A DNA stretch of 64,000 nucleotides from Rhodoluna sp. (GCA_024641095.1 JAHEDR010000001.1:260387-324386), one strand, 5' to 3'. Shown: positions 1 to 10,195, numbered from the stretch's first letter. Notes: generated from the letters alone by a model not told the origin. Numbers and translations: made by a program.

Positions 1-253
1 CTGAAGCGGCCGGCGCAGCAGGGGTTATCGGTGTGATTGGGGCAACTGGCGCAGCTGGAGCAGCTGGCTGCACGGCAATTGGGCCTGTAGTTGCGTGTGG
101 AGTTTCTGTTGGACGGTAGTTCTCTAGAATCGGCCACCAGGCCTTGTCTACAGAATCAGGGTTTGCTTTGTATTGGGCGTACATTTCGTCGACTAGCCAG
201 TCGTTTGCGCCAAAACCGTTCTCATTTTCAGTGTTGCCTGACAGAGAAATCAC
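1..253 (-). CDS. kgd: Multifunctional 2-oxoglutarate decarboxylase/dehydrogenase E1 (Kgd/SucA), N-terminal fragment truncated by window edge; start uncertain (GTG at 253 or CTG at 244)
   Basis: Minus-strand translation ...SGNTENENGFGANDWLVDEMYAQYKANPDSVDKAWWPILENYRPTETP.. followed by an Ala/Pro-rich linker; FGAN-WLVDEMY-QY---P-SVD--WW is the typical Kgd N-terminus. Not in the ORF track because it is incomplete. Confidence 0.85.
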   Translation of the reverse strand, partial: MISLSGNTENENGFGANDWLVDEMYAQYKANPDSVDKAWWPILENYRPTETPHATTGPIAVQPAAPAAPVAPITPITPAAPAAS

Positions 254-439
254 CTCTTTATGAATGTCCGTAAGTTCTTCCAGCCTACCTTCTAGAACTT
301 GCTCAAAATGGCCTAAACACCTGATTGGCACACCGGTTACCTGCCGATTGGCCCAGGATTTACGGCAAATCGGCCAGTATGCTGGAGACACAATGGATAA
401 AGCAGGTTCTGATCATAGAAGTTCAGGCGGGGGCGCTCG

Positions 440-1750
440 ATGAGTGAGTGGTTAATGCTCGCTTTTGGCCTTATTCTGACCATTGGCACCGGCCTATTTG
501 TGGCCAGCGAGTTTTCACTGGTCAATCTTGAGCGTTCAGACCTAGAGGCTCGTCGCGAACGAGGCGAAAAAGGCCTAAGCAACTCAATTAGGGCCCTGGC
601 TAGAACCAGCACCCACCTTTCGGGAGCCCAGCTGGGCATCACCCTCACCACAATGCTCACCGGATTCTTGGTTGAACCGGCACTTTCATCTCTTCTAGCC
701 CCAAGCATTATTGGGCTGGGTTTGCCTGCCGAGCTGGTTGAAGGGGTGACCCTGGCTATAGCCATGCTGATTGCCACCCTGTTCTCGACCCTGATTGGCG
801 AGCTGGTTCCAAAAAAGCTTGCCCTTACCTTGCCCTTGCAGGTCAACAAATTTGTGGTTGGTTTCCAACTGGCGTTCACCTGGATTTTTGGCGGCATGAT
901 CTTTGTGCTCAACAAGGTGGGCAACGCAATCGTTAGATCTTTTGGAATTGAGCCAAAAGAAGAGTTGAGTTCAACTCGCACCGCCGAGGAGCTCTCATCA
1001 TTGGTAAGACGATCGGCAAGCCTTGGGGCTCTAGATGCCCAGACCGCAACTCTGCTCACCAAGACTCTGGCGCTTAGTCAGCTGGTGGCTGCAGATGTAA
1101 TGACCCCGCGCCCGCGAATGCACGCGCTAGATAAAGATGCAAGCCTGGCCGCACTCATTGAAGCGTCAATCAAAACCGGTCACTCAAGGTTTCCAATTGC
1201 CGACGGCACCGCCGACGACATCATTGGTGTTGCTCACGTAAAGCAGGCTGCTGCTGTACCGCGCGAAAAGCGTCTTGAAGTTCCGGTGTCGGCAATCATG
1301 GCCCCGGCACTTAGGGTTCCAGAAACCATGCGCCTTGAAACACTGATGGTTGAACTACGTGCCAAGGGCCTTCAGCTTGCAATCGTGGTTGATGAATACG
1401 GTGGCACTGCGGGACTAGCAACACTCGAAGATCTTGTTGAAGAACTTGTTGGTGAACTGGCCGACGAACACGACAGGGCAAAGGCCGGCGTTACGCGCGG
1501 TGCTAATTCATCGGTGTTGTTCCCGGGCATGATTCGCCCAGATGAGTTGCTTGAAATGGCAATCAAGGTTCCTGCCGATGGCGCTTACGAAACCGTTGCC
1601 GGTTTCATGATGAGTGAGCTGGGTAGAATTCCGGCTAATGGCGACGAAGTTGAAATTGAAGACGGCGTATTAAAAGTTGAGCGCATGGACGGCAGAAGAG
1701 TAGATCGCGTGCGATTTACTCCAAAGAACACCGATGAGGTGAGCGAATAA
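440..1750 (+). CDS. HlyC/CorC family transporter (CNNM/DUF21 + CBS + CorC_HlyC domain)
   Basis: Full-length ORF; N-terminal DUF21-like TM region, CBS pair, VDEYGGTAGLATLEDLVEELVGEL motif. Confidence 0.9.
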   Translation: MSEWLMLAFGLILTIGTGLFVASEFSLVNLERSDLEARRERGEKGLSNSIRALARTSTHLSGAQLGITLTTMLTGFLVEPALSSLLAPSIIGLGLPAELVEGVTLAIAMLIATLFSTLIGELVPKKLALTLPLQVNKFVVGFQLAFTWIFGGMIFVLNKVGNAIVRSFGIEPKEELSSTRTAEELSSLVRRSASLGALDAQTATLLTKTLALSQLVAADVMTPRPRMHALDKDASLAALIEASIKTGHSRFPIADGTADDIIGVAHVKQAAAVPREKRLEVPVSAIMAPALRVPETMRLETLMVELRAKGLQLAIVVDEYGGTAGLATLEDLVEELVGELADEHDRAKAGVTRGANSSVLFPGMIRPDELLEMAIKVPADGAYETVAGFMMSELGRIPANGDEVEIEDGVLKVERMDGRRVDRVRFTPKNTDEVSE

Positions 1751-2787
1751 TGTCTAGCGACTGGGCAGGAATTATTTGGTTCCTTGTTTTAATTCTTGGC
1801 AATGCATTTTTTGTTGGAGCCGAATTTGCCGTAATCAGTGCGCGTCGCGCTCAGATTGAGCCAAGAGCAGAGGCTGGCAGCAGGCCGGCGAAGATCACAA
1901 TCAAGGCAATGGAAAAAGTTTCCTTGATGTTGGCTACCACCCAACTTGGTGTGACTATTTGTTCTCTTTTGATTTTGATTATTGCCGAGCCAAGCATTCA
2001 TCACCTAATGGAGCCAGGTTTGCACTCGCTTGGCTTTAGTGAAGAAGTTGGCGCCGGTATTGCATTTGCCATCACGCTGGTAATTGTTTCATTCCTGCAC
2101 GTGGTGATTGGCGAGATGGTTCCAAAGAATATCTCGTTCTCTATTCCAGAGCGCGCGGCCTTGGTTTTGGTGCCGGCGCTTTACGCAATCGCACAGGTTG
2201 TTAGACCAATCGTGTTTGCGCTCAACTGGAGCGCAAACGTAATTCTTAGAGCTTTCCGCATTGAACCTAAAGATGAAGCCAACAGCACTTACACGCTGGA
2301 TCAGGTTGAAGACATCGTGGAGCACTCAACTCGCGAGGGAGCGCTTTCGGATGTGAGCGGCGCGCTTTCAAACACATTTGAATTCACCGAGAAAAAAATT
2401 AGCGACGTTGCTGTTCCTGTTTCAAAGCTGGTTGCCTTTGCTGAGACCGTAACTCCACGCGAGGTGGAGCAGGCGGTTGCCAAGCATGGTTTCTCTCGCT
2501 ACCCACTTACCGATGAAGCCGGCGAGCTGGTTGGCTACCTGCACCTAAAAGACGTTATTGACTTAGACGCCGACGAAGCCGATGACCCGTTCCCGGCAAA
2601 GCGTGTAAGAACTTTGATTTCGCTACCGGCAACCATGGAACTTGAAGATGCACTTGCCAGCATGCGCAGAGTGCACGCGCACATGGCTAAATCTTTTGAC
2701 GTAAACGGCCAAGTTCAGGGTGTGCTTTTTCTAGAGGACATTCTTGAAGAGCTGGTTGGCGAAGTTCAAGACGCAACTAGACGCTAG
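1750..2787 (+). CDS. HlyC/CorC family transporter (second paralog)
   Basis: ATG overlaps upstream stop; DUF21 + CBS, FLEDILEELVGEVQD motif. Confidence 0.88.
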   Translation: MSSDWAGIIWFLVLILGNAFFVGAEFAVISARRAQIEPRAEAGSRPAKITIKAMEKVSLMLATTQLGVTICSLLILIIAEPSIHHLMEPGLHSLGFSEEVGAGIAFAITLVIVSFLHVVIGEMVPKNISFSIPERAALVLVPALYAIAQVVRPIVFALNWSANVILRAFRIEPKDEANSTYTLDQVEDIVEHSTREGALSDVSGALSNTFEFTEKKISDVAVPVSKLVAFAETVTPREVEQAVAKHGFSRYPLTDEAGELVGYLHLKDVIDLDADEADDPFPAKRVRTLISLPATMELEDALASMRRVHAHMAKSFDVNGQVQGVLFLEDILEELVGEVQDATRR

Positions 2788-3860
2788 TTAGGAAACTTTC
2801 CTCTTGCGTATTGGTTAGGCCAGTAATCAACCTCTACACCTAGTTCGTGAGCGGCACGCAGTGGCCAAGATGCATCTCTCAGCGAAGCGCGAGCAATCAA
2901 GATCACATCAACCTTGCCCTGCTTAAGAATCTCTTCGGCCTGAGTGCCAGTTGTAATCTGCCCAACCGTGCCAACCGGCTGCGTTACTTCGCCAGCAACG
3001 TGCTCGGCAAGAGGAACCTGGTACCCAGGCCCTGATGGAATCTTCACTCCGGTAATTAACCCACCCGAAGAAATATCAAACATGTCGGCGCCAACTTCGG
3101 CGCACCACTTTGCAACAGTGGCCGTTTCTTCAACGGTCCAGCCATCTTCGCGGTAGTCGGTAGCAGAGAAGCGAATGAAAATCGGAAGTGCTTCGCCAAC
3201 CTCGGCGCGAATTGCTTTAACAATTTCAAGCAAAAGACGGGCACGGTTTTCAAGCGAACCACCAAATTCATCGGTGCGGTGATTTGAAATAGGGGAGAGA
3301 AATTGGTGCAGCAGGTAACCGTGAGCGGCGTGAATTTCTACGGCGTCAAAACCTGCAAGCACCGCGTGCTTTGCTGCGGTTGCCCAGTCGCCAACCAAAT
3401 CTTTTACTTCCGAGGTGCTTAGTTCGCGCGGAGCCTCGTAGCCTTCAAATGCAATTGGTGAAGCAGAAACTGTTTGCCAGCCACCTTTTTCTAGTGGCAC
3501 AGAACCCTTGCCCGACCACTCGCGGTAGGTTGAGCCCTTGCGGCCTGCGTGTGCAAGTTGAATAGCCGCCTTGGCGCCTTGAGAGTGAATGAATTCAACT
3601 ACCCTTGCCCACGCAGCAACCTGATCGAAATTCCATATGCCCGGGCACCAAGGTGTAATTCTTCCCTCGGGAACTACACCGGTTGCTTCGGCAATGATTA
3701 GTCCGGCACCGCCCGCGGCACGCGCGCCCAGGTGCACCAGGTGCCACTCATTAACTACGCCATCTTGGTTTTCGCAAGAGTACTGACACATTGGTGCAAT
3801 AAAAATTCTGTTGCGAACTTCAAGGTCGCGAATCTTTAGTGATTCAAATAACTTAGCCAA
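2784..3860 (-). CDS. NADH:flavin oxidoreductase (old yellow enzyme, YqjM-like)
   Basis: LAKLFESLKIRDLEVRNRIFIAPMCQYS..., HAAHGYLLHQFLSP, EFGGSLENRARLLLEI; TTG start at 3860 chosen from family N-terminus (track ORF extends to 3926). Confidence 0.88.
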   Translation of the reverse strand: MAKLFESLKIRDLEVRNRIFIAPMCQYSCENQDGVVNEWHLVHLGARAAGGAGLIIAEATGVVPEGRITPWCPGIWNFDQVAAWARVVEFIHSQGAKAAIQLAHAGRKGSTYREWSGKGSVPLEKGGWQTVSASPIAFEGYEAPRELSTSEVKDLVGDWATAAKHAVLAGFDAVEIHAAHGYLLHQFLSPISNHRTDEFGGSLENRARLLLEIVKAIRAEVGEALPIFIRFSATDYREDGWTVEETATVAKWCAEVGADMFDISSGGLITGVKIPSGPGYQVPLAEHVAGEVTQPVGTVGQITTGTQAEEILKQGKVDVILIARASLRDASWPLRAAHELGVEVDYWPNQYARGKFPN

Positions 3861-5034
3861 GTTGCTTTTTACCCTTCGCCATAATTGCCGCACCAATTGC
3901 CACGAAAGCTGCCAGTGCAACACCAATAGTCAGTGCTAATTGCAAACCAAATGCTTGCCCAACGAAACCGATAATTGCCGGCCCGCCCAAGACACCAGCA
4001 TAGGTTAGCCCCACCACCTTGGCCAGATTGCGACCTTGGTTTGCTTCGCTTCCGATCTCAGAACCAAATGCCATGCACTGTGGCACAACTGCCGAAATGC
4101 CTAAACCGGCTAGTGCCCAACCAATCCAGCTAATCTGCACGTTCGGAGAAAGAAGTGCAATAGCAATTCCCGCAGCAGCAATCAGCGCGCCACCTTGGAT
4201 TACCGCGATGCGACCAAACTTGGCCACGACTTTATCGGCAAAAAACCTAACGGCTGCCATTGCGCTGGCAAACATCGTCACGCTGATTGCCGCAGTTGCG
4301 GTGATCACCTGAAAACGGTCAACCGAATAAAGCGCTGACCAGTCAATGCCCACCCCTTCAACAATTGCGCCGGCTGCAGAAACCAAGCCAACAAAAATCA
4401 CAAAGCCAAATTCCTTGCTTGATGGCTTTGAAACAGATTTTGCCTGTGATGTTTGCTTTGGCTCTGCCGGCAACAGCCAACTCTTTAGAACCAAGGCAAC
4501 AAAAATTGTGAGAGCACCCCAGGCTGTCATAGTTACCGGCATTGGAATCTTGAAACCCAAATACAAATCGGCGCCGAGCGTGGCGCCTACAACCAGGGAG
4601 CCAATCACTCCACCAATAGACCACATTGCGTGGAACGCAGAAAAGATTGGTCGCTTATAAGCCTTTTCAACCACGAGGGCGTGGGCGTTCATTGCAATGT
4701 CGGTGCCACCAATGCAAGCTCCAAGTAAAAATATGGAAACCGCAAGAGACCAAAAGTCAAAGGCAAAGCCGGGCAGCATTAGGGAGGCACCAAGCGCAAC
4801 CGTAATGCCAACCAAGGTCTTGGCGCTGCCGTGCTTATCTACCCAAGAGCCAAGCAGCTGCATTGAAGCAAGTGCACCACCGCCCAAAATCAAAATGATT
4901 GTTCCAATTTGCGAGTGGCTCAGCGACAACCTGGTTTCGACCTCGGGAATGTGAGTGGCCCAAACGGTTACCGCTGCGCCGCAGAGCAAGAAATAGGTGA
5001 AGACTGCAGCTCTGGCACGTTGGTTGATTGTCAT
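3853..5034 (-). CDS. MFS transporter
   Basis: 12-TM-like hydrophobic profile, start MTINQRARAAVFTYFLLCG. Confidence 0.8.
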   Translation of the reverse strand: MTINQRARAAVFTYFLLCGAAVTVWATHIPEVETRLSLSHSQIGTIILILGGGALASMQLLGSWVDKHGSAKTLVGITVALGASLMLPGFAFDFWSLAVSIFLLGACIGGTDIAMNAHALVVEKAYKRPIFSAFHAMWSIGGVIGSLVVGATLGADLYLGFKIPMPVTMTAWGALTIFVALVLKSWLLPAEPKQTSQAKSVSKPSSKEFGFVIFVGLVSAAGAIVEGVGIDWSALYSVDRFQVITATAAISVTMFASAMAAVRFFADKVVAKFGRIAVIQGGALIAAAGIAIALLSPNVQISWIGWALAGLGISAVVPQCMAFGSEIGSEANQGRNLAKVVGLTYAGVLGGPAIIGFVGQAFGLQLALTIGVALAAFVAIGAAIMAKGKKQLG

Positions 5035-5068
5035 AGATAACAGCATAGGTTTGGGTAGCCTTACATTC

Positions 5069-6322
5069 ATGTCAACCAAGCCACAACCGCGCTATTTGAA
5101 TTTTGCGCTGTTGGTTTCGGCAAGCATCATTTTGCCTTTTGCCTTCTTGTCCTTGAGTGCACTCTTTGCCCAGGTAATGCCAATGAACGATGTACTGCTC
5201 TATGGCTGGTGGCTTCAATTAATGCAGCAGGGTCAGCCGGTGTTTGGCATTGCTCAACCATTTGTTTACCCATACCCAAGCCTCGCGCCAATGTGGATGG
5301 CGTTATTGCTTGGTGGGTCTTCGGGAATCTTGGTTGGTTGGTGCTCGCTGATTGCATTCCTGAATGTATTGGCAATTGGCTTTCTCACCAGTTGGGGAAG
5401 GGGTGGCAAGCGTTCCTTTTATGCCGCTTGGGTTTGGGTTTGCTATTTGCTGCTGCTTGGCCCGGTCGGCATCGCACGCATTGATGCGGTTGCCGCAGCC
5501 CTTGCCGTGATTGGCATCGTGCTATTTGCTCGCGGAAAAATATTCGGTGCCATGGTCTTGTTCACGGCTGGAGCCTGGGTAAAGATTTGGCCCTTCGCGT
5601 TAGCGTTTGCTGCATTTATTTCCAGCAAGTCAAAAAAGATCTTGGCCTACGGTGCCACGCTGGTTGTTTCACTGGTTTTGCTGTTCGCATTTTTTACCGG
5701 CGGCAATTCAAACGTATTTTCTTTTATCTTCACCCAGAGCGGTCGCGGCATTCAGGTTGAATCCACGATTGCAACTTTTTGGTTGTGGGCGGCAAAGCTT
5801 GGACTTGGTAACTCCGGCATCTATTACGACAAAGAAATCATCACTAATCAGGTCTACGGTGACTTTGTTGAGCTGGTGTCGGCGCTGATGACCCCAATCA
5901 TGTTCGGCGCCTTGGCAATAACTATTTGGCTGGGGTTCAAGGCGTTCAAGGCAAACGCAAATCAAAATCAACTATTTACCGCGGTTGCCATGACCGGAGT
6001 GCTTGACCTAATTGTGTTCAACAAAGTTGGTTCGCCACAGTTCATGTGCTGGATCGTTGTTCCGCTAATTGCTTGGGTTTACTTTGGGTTATCAACTTCC
6101 AATTGGTTGCTGGCTGCCTTTGGCGCTGTGGCGCTTCTTACCAACTTGGTCTACCCGGTTTTTTACATAGACCTAATGGCGCTTGGCTACCTGAGCGTAA
6201 GTTTGCTAACGGTTAGAAACTTGGCTCTGATTGCGCTTTTGATTTGGGCAAATCGCCAACTCATTGCCTTAGGCAATGGACGCAGCTTAGAAGCTGAACC
6301 TAAGAGTTCAGTAACTCTCTAA
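5069..6322 (+). CDS. Polytopic membrane protein, GT87/DUF2029-like mannosyltransferase candidate
   Basis: Multi-TM protein, GTs of the C family type layout; family assignment tentative. Confidence 0.55.
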   Translation: MSTKPQPRYLNFALLVSASIILPFAFLSLSALFAQVMPMNDVLLYGWWLQLMQQGQPVFGIAQPFVYPYPSLAPMWMALLLGGSSGILVGWCSLIAFLNVLAIGFLTSWGRGGKRSFYAAWVWVCYLLLLGPVGIARIDAVAAALAVIGIVLFARGKIFGAMVLFTAGAWVKIWPFALAFAAFISSKSKKILAYGATLVVSLVLLFAFFTGGNSNVFSFIFTQSGRGIQVESTIATFWLWAAKLGLGNSGIYYDKEIITNQVYGDFVELVSALMTPIMFGALAITIWLGFKAFKANANQNQLFTAVAMTGVLDLIVFNKVGSPQFMCWIVVPLIAWVYFGLSTSNWLLAAFGAVALLTNLVYPVFYIDLMALGYLSVSLLTVRNLALIALLIWANRQLIALGNGRSLEAEPKSSVTL

Positions 6323-7508
6323 TCATTGGTGCAAGCTTGATGTCTTCAATCAAGAAGCCATCGTGACCAAATGCAGATTCAATAACTTGCAAACCGCCAC
6401 CAATAACCTCACCGCCAATGTGATCGGCAATTAGTTTCTGATCTTCAATAGGGAACAGGCGGTCAGATGAAATTCCAACCACGATGCTCTTTGCCTTGAT
6501 TGAACCCAGTGCTGCCGAAAGCGATTCGCGACCTCTTGCAACATCGTGCGAGTTCATTGCTTCAACCAAGGTGATGTAGCTATTTGCATCAAAGCGTCTA
6601 GTGAATTTATTGGAGTGGAAATCTAGGTATGACTCAACAGCCCAGCGGCCGCCTCCACCAAGCGGGCTAACGCCAGATTGCCAAGCACGCTCGAACCTGT
6701 CGTTCAATTCACTTGGTGAGCGGTAATTCAAAATTGCCATGCGGCGGGCAAGTGCCAAACCCTGGTGAGGGCCAAAGCCTGGCTTGGCGTCGTAGTAGCT
6801 TCCGTTTAAGAAAGCAGGGTCAGACTTGATTGCCTGAATCTGAATTGAGTTCAAAGCAATTTGATCCGCGGTCAATGCAGGTGGGCCTGCAATTACACCA
6901 ACGCGCTTAACCTCGTCGGGGTACATGATTGCCCATTCAAGCGCGTGCATTGCACCAACCGAGCCGCCCAAAACCGCATGCCACTTTTTGATCCCAATTA
7001 GGTGAGCCATGTCTCGCTGCGCGTTCACCTGATCGCGAATGGTGATGTATGGAAACGAAGTTCCTAATTCTCTACCATTGGTGTCCAAAGTAGAAGGCCC
7101 GGTTGATCCCTGACATCCACCTAGAACGTTTCCGGCAACCACAAAGTATTTGTCGGTGTCAATTGCAAGGCCCGGGCCAATGATGTGCTTCCACCAACCG
7201 TCTGTTGGGTGTTCCTTTGAGGCGTCGCCGGTTGCGTGAGAGTCGCCGGTGAGTCCGTGCAGAATCAAAACCGCATTGGTGTGCTCGTGATCAAGCTCGC
7301 CCCAGGTTTCAAATGCAATGCGGTAGTTAGCAAGAACGCGCCCGCTCTCTAACTTGAGGTTAGAAAGGGGCGCGAACTGGCGGTCACCAGCAGGGTCACC
7401 GTCGCGCCAAGCACCACTGGCAGGAGGGCGGCCAATAAGTTGGCGGCTCTGCTCCTCAGTGATGAACTCTGACGGGACTAGGTCTCCGGCTGATGTTTGA
7501 AATTCCAT
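6300..7508 (-). CDS. metX: Homoserine O-acetyltransferase
   Basis: ESGRVLANYRIAFETWGELD, VLGGCQGSTGPSTLD, AVLGGSVGAMHALEWA, C-terminal FGHDGFLIE. Confidence 0.95.
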   Translation of the reverse strand: MEFQTSAGDLVPSEFITEEQSRQLIGRPPASGAWRDGDPAGDRQFAPLSNLKLESGRVLANYRIAFETWGELDHEHTNAVLILHGLTGDSHATGDASKEHPTDGWWKHIIGPGLAIDTDKYFVVAGNVLGGCQGSTGPSTLDTNGRELGTSFPYITIRDQVNAQRDMAHLIGIKKWHAVLGGSVGAMHALEWAIMYPDEVKRVGVIAGPPALTADQIALNSIQIQAIKSDPAFLNGSYYDAKPGFGPHQGLALARRMAILNYRSPSELNDRFERAWQSGVSPLGGGGRWAVESYLDFHSNKFTRRFDANSYITLVEAMNSHDVARGRESLSAALGSIKAKSIVVGISSDRLFPIEDQKLIADHIGGEVIGGGLQVIESAFGHDGFLIEDIKLAPMIRELLNS

Positions 7509-7547
7509 TAGGAAATAAGCATATCGCTCTTCCCTCAGCTGACAGGG

Positions 7548-8846
7548 TTACTTGGCGGCAGCGAAGGCACTTTCAAGGTCGGCAATTAGGTCATCCACTG
7601 ATTCAAGACCAACTGACAAACGAACTAGTCCAGGAGTTACACCAGTGGTCAACTGCTGTTCTGGAGTTAGCTGAGAGTGAGTTGTAGAAGCTGGGTGAAT
7701 CACCAACGATCTAACATCACCGATGTTTGCAACGTGGCTAAACAGGTTTAGCGAGTCAACAAACTTTGCACCGGCGCTCACGCCACCCTTGATCTCGAAC
7801 GAAACAATTGCTCCGGCACCCTTTGGCGCGTACTTCTTTGCAGCCTTGTGCCAAGGAGAGCTCTTAAGTCCCGCGTAGTTCACCGATTCAACCTGCTTGT
7901 GCTTCTCAAGGAAGTGTGCAATCTTCTCGGCGTTTGAAACGTGACGCTCAACACGAAGGCTCAGGGTTTCAATTCCCTGAATCAATTGCCATGCGCTTGC
8001 CGGAGCAATTGATGCACCAATGTCGCGCAACAACTGAACGCGCGCCTTGATGATGTAAGCAATTGCATCGCCGAGTGCAGCGGTGTAGTTAACGCCGTGG
8101 TACGAAGGGTCTGGAGTGGTTAGTCCTGGGAACTTATCTGATTTGCTCCACTCAAACTTTCCACCGTCAACGATTGCACCGGCAACTACTGTGCCGTGAC
8201 CACCAAGGAACTTGGTAGCCGAGTGAATCACGATGTCGGCTCCGTGCTCAAGCGGGCGAATTAGGTATGGGGTTGCAACTGTGTTGTCTACCAAAAGTGG
8301 AAGACCGTTCTTGTGTGCAACATCGGCAACACCTTCAATGTCAAGAATTGAAACCTTTGGGTTACCAATGGTCTCTGCAAAGAAAGCCTTGGTGTTTGGC
8401 TTAACGGCTGCCTGCCATTCCTTTAGGTCGTCTTGGTTCTCAACAAAAGTTGTGGTGATGCCAAGTTTTGGCAGGGTGTACTTGAACAGGTTGTAAGTTC
8501 CACCGTAAATAGTTGAAGAAGCAACAATGTGGTCACCGGCTTGTGCAATGTTCAAAATCGCAAAAGTTTCTGCTGCCTGACCCGATGCAAGCAATAGTGC
8601 AGCGGTTCCGCCTTCAAGTGCCGCAATGCGCTTTTCAGCTACGTCTTGGGTTGGGTTCATGATTCGGGTGTAAATGTTTCCAAACTCGGCCAAACCAAAT
8701 AGCTTTGCAGCGTGCTCACTTGAATTAAATGTGTAAGCCGTGGTCTGGTAAATAGGTGTAGCGCGTGAGTTTGTGGCTGGGTCTGGTGCAGCACCTGCGT
8801 GAATTTGCGCAGTCTCAAAACCCCAATTTGCTGAATCTGTGCTCAT
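7548..8846 (-). CDS. metY: O-acetylhomoserine aminocarboxypropyltransferase/sulfhydrylase
   Basis: ETAQIHAG, PIYQTTAYTF, SATKFLGGHGT PLP-lysine motif; start at MSTDSANWGF. Confidence 0.95.
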   Translation of the reverse strand: MSTDSANWGFETAQIHAGAAPDPATNSRATPIYQTTAYTFNSSEHAAKLFGLAEFGNIYTRIMNPTQDVAEKRIAALEGGTAALLLASGQAAETFAILNIAQAGDHIVASSTIYGGTYNLFKYTLPKLGITTTFVENQDDLKEWQAAVKPNTKAFFAETIGNPKVSILDIEGVADVAHKNGLPLLVDNTVATPYLIRPLEHGADIVIHSATKFLGGHGTVVAGAIVDGGKFEWSKSDKFPGLTTPDPSYHGVNYTAALGDAIAYIIKARVQLLRDIGASIAPASAWQLIQGIETLSLRVERHVSNAEKIAHFLEKHKQVESVNYAGLKSSPWHKAAKKYAPKGAGAIVSFEIKGGVSAGAKFVDSLNLFSHVANIGDVRSLVIHPASTTHSQLTPEQQLTTGVTPGLVRLSVGLESVDDLIADLESAFAAAK

Positions 8847-8953
8847 GATTTTCCCTAACTTGATTGAACTTGTTTCACCAACAGTACGAGCCTGGGGCTT
8901 CGAGTAAAAGCCACCGTGAAACACTGCGTAATGTTGGGCTTTACGCTAGAGGA

Positions 8954-9610
8954 ATGTTCTTCGAGCAAATGCACCCAAGCTGGCAGCAAGCCCTGCCAGA
9001 GACCAAGGCCATCCTCGATGCCATTGAAGCCAAACTGGCGCAGAGCCAGGCGCCATTCGTGCCACCACTTGCAAACGTGATGCGTGCGTTCGAGCAGCCG
9101 CTAGATGAAATCAGAGTTTTGATTGTGGGTCAGGACCCATACCCAACCCAGGGCCATGCAATTGGTTTGTCGTTTGCCGTAGATGTGAATGTTAAACCTT
9201 TGCCGCGCAGCCTAAAAAATATTCTGATTGAGCTCAAAGACGACTTAGGTAAATCTGTTTCGTCAGAAGGTGATCTCTCCAAGTGGTCAAAGCAGGGCGT
9301 GCTTTTGCTAAACCGTCACCTCACCACAGATCTTGCCGAAGCCGGGGCACACGGTGAAATTGGCTGGGCCGCATTCACCGACAAAGTAATTGCGGTTCTC
9401 AATAGAAAACTCGGCCGCAAAATGGTTGCCATCCTTTGGGGTAACCAGGCTCAACAATTAGCTCCTACACTTTGCGACAGCACGGTAATTGCCTCGGCCC
9501 ACCCAAGCCCGCTTTCGGCAAGACGCGGATTCTTTGGCTCCAAGCCATTCTCAAAAACCAACGAGGCCTTGGTTTCAGTTGGTGAGCAACCGATAGATTG
9601 GTCTTGTTAG
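8954..9610 (+). CDS. ung: Uracil-DNA glycosylase
   Basis: VLIVGQDPYPTQGHAIGLSFAV, GVLLLN, SAHPSPLSARRGFFGSKPFS. Confidence 0.95.
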   Translation: MFFEQMHPSWQQALPETKAILDAIEAKLAQSQAPFVPPLANVMRAFEQPLDEIRVLIVGQDPYPTQGHAIGLSFAVDVNVKPLPRSLKNILIELKDDLGKSVSSEGDLSKWSKQGVLLLNRHLTTDLAEAGAHGEIGWAAFTDKVIAVLNRKLGRKMVAILWGNQAQQLAPTLCDSTVIASAHPSPLSARRGFFGSKPFSKTNEALVSVGEQPIDWSC

Positions 9611-9619
9611 GAGAGTGCC

Positions 9620-10195
9620 TTGGCTTTAGATTCTGAATCACGCTGGCGCCTAGTGCGCATGATGAAGGCCAAGGGTCTTCAATCAGATTCCAGCGCTGAG
9701 CCAACCATTAGACCGGCAGCCGAGGCCGATCTTGGTGCAATGGTCGAGATTTACAACTACTACATCCAAAACTCAGTCGTAACTTTTGACATGGAACCAA
9801 TGAACCTTGGCGATTGGTCGGCGAAATACAAATGGATCCAAGACCTTGGGTTACCTTTTATTGTTGCCGAGAGCCCAAGCAAGCAAATTATTGGGTTTGC
9901 CTATGTTGCACCTTGGCGTCAAAAAGCAGCTTTCAAGCGCACCGTCGAAGACAGTATTTATTTGCGCCCCGCAGCTATCGGAAAACGAGTGGGAACCAAA
10001 CTTCTTACCGAGCTCTTGGCGCTGGCCAAAGCCGCAGGAGTTAAAGAGGTAGTGGCGGTAATTAGTGACAAGGGTGCCGAATCTTCGATTGCTCTGCACG
10101 AACGCTTTGGCTTCAAGCACCAGGGGCACTTGGGCAAGGTTGGCTTCAAGTTTGGTCGCTGGCTAGGCACCGTGCTCATGCAGAAGTCCCTATAA
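9620..10195 (+). CDS. GNAT N-acetyltransferase (phosphinothricin acetyltransferase-like)
   Basis: IRPAAEADLGAMVEIYNYYI..., YLRPAAIGKRVGTKLL, HERFGFKHQGHLGKVGFKFGRW. Confidence 0.85.
   Translation: MALDSESRWRLVRMMKAKGLQSDSSAEPTIRPAAEADLGAMVEIYNYYIQNSVVTFDMEPMNLGDWSAKYKWIQDLGLPFIVAESPSKQIIGFAYVAPWRQKAAFKRTVEDSIYLRPAAIGKRVGTKLLTELLALAKAAGVKEVVAVISDKGAESSIALHERFGFKHQGHLGKVGFKFGRWLGTVLMQKSL

Noticed and set aside
343-374. GCCGATT...AATCGGC inverted repeat between kgd and corC
   Set aside because: Only 7 bp with an 18-nt loop; could be chance, no supporting T-tract or motif.
337-1062. 241-aa minus-strand ORF
   Set aside because: Fully antisense to the clearly coding CorC gene; Ser/Arg-rich, no recognisable domain; frame-bias artefact.
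8871-8923. A functional parS site
   Set aside because: Only half-sites separated by 37 nt; canonical parS needs the contiguous 16-bp palindrome. Kept only as a structured leader/operator candidate.
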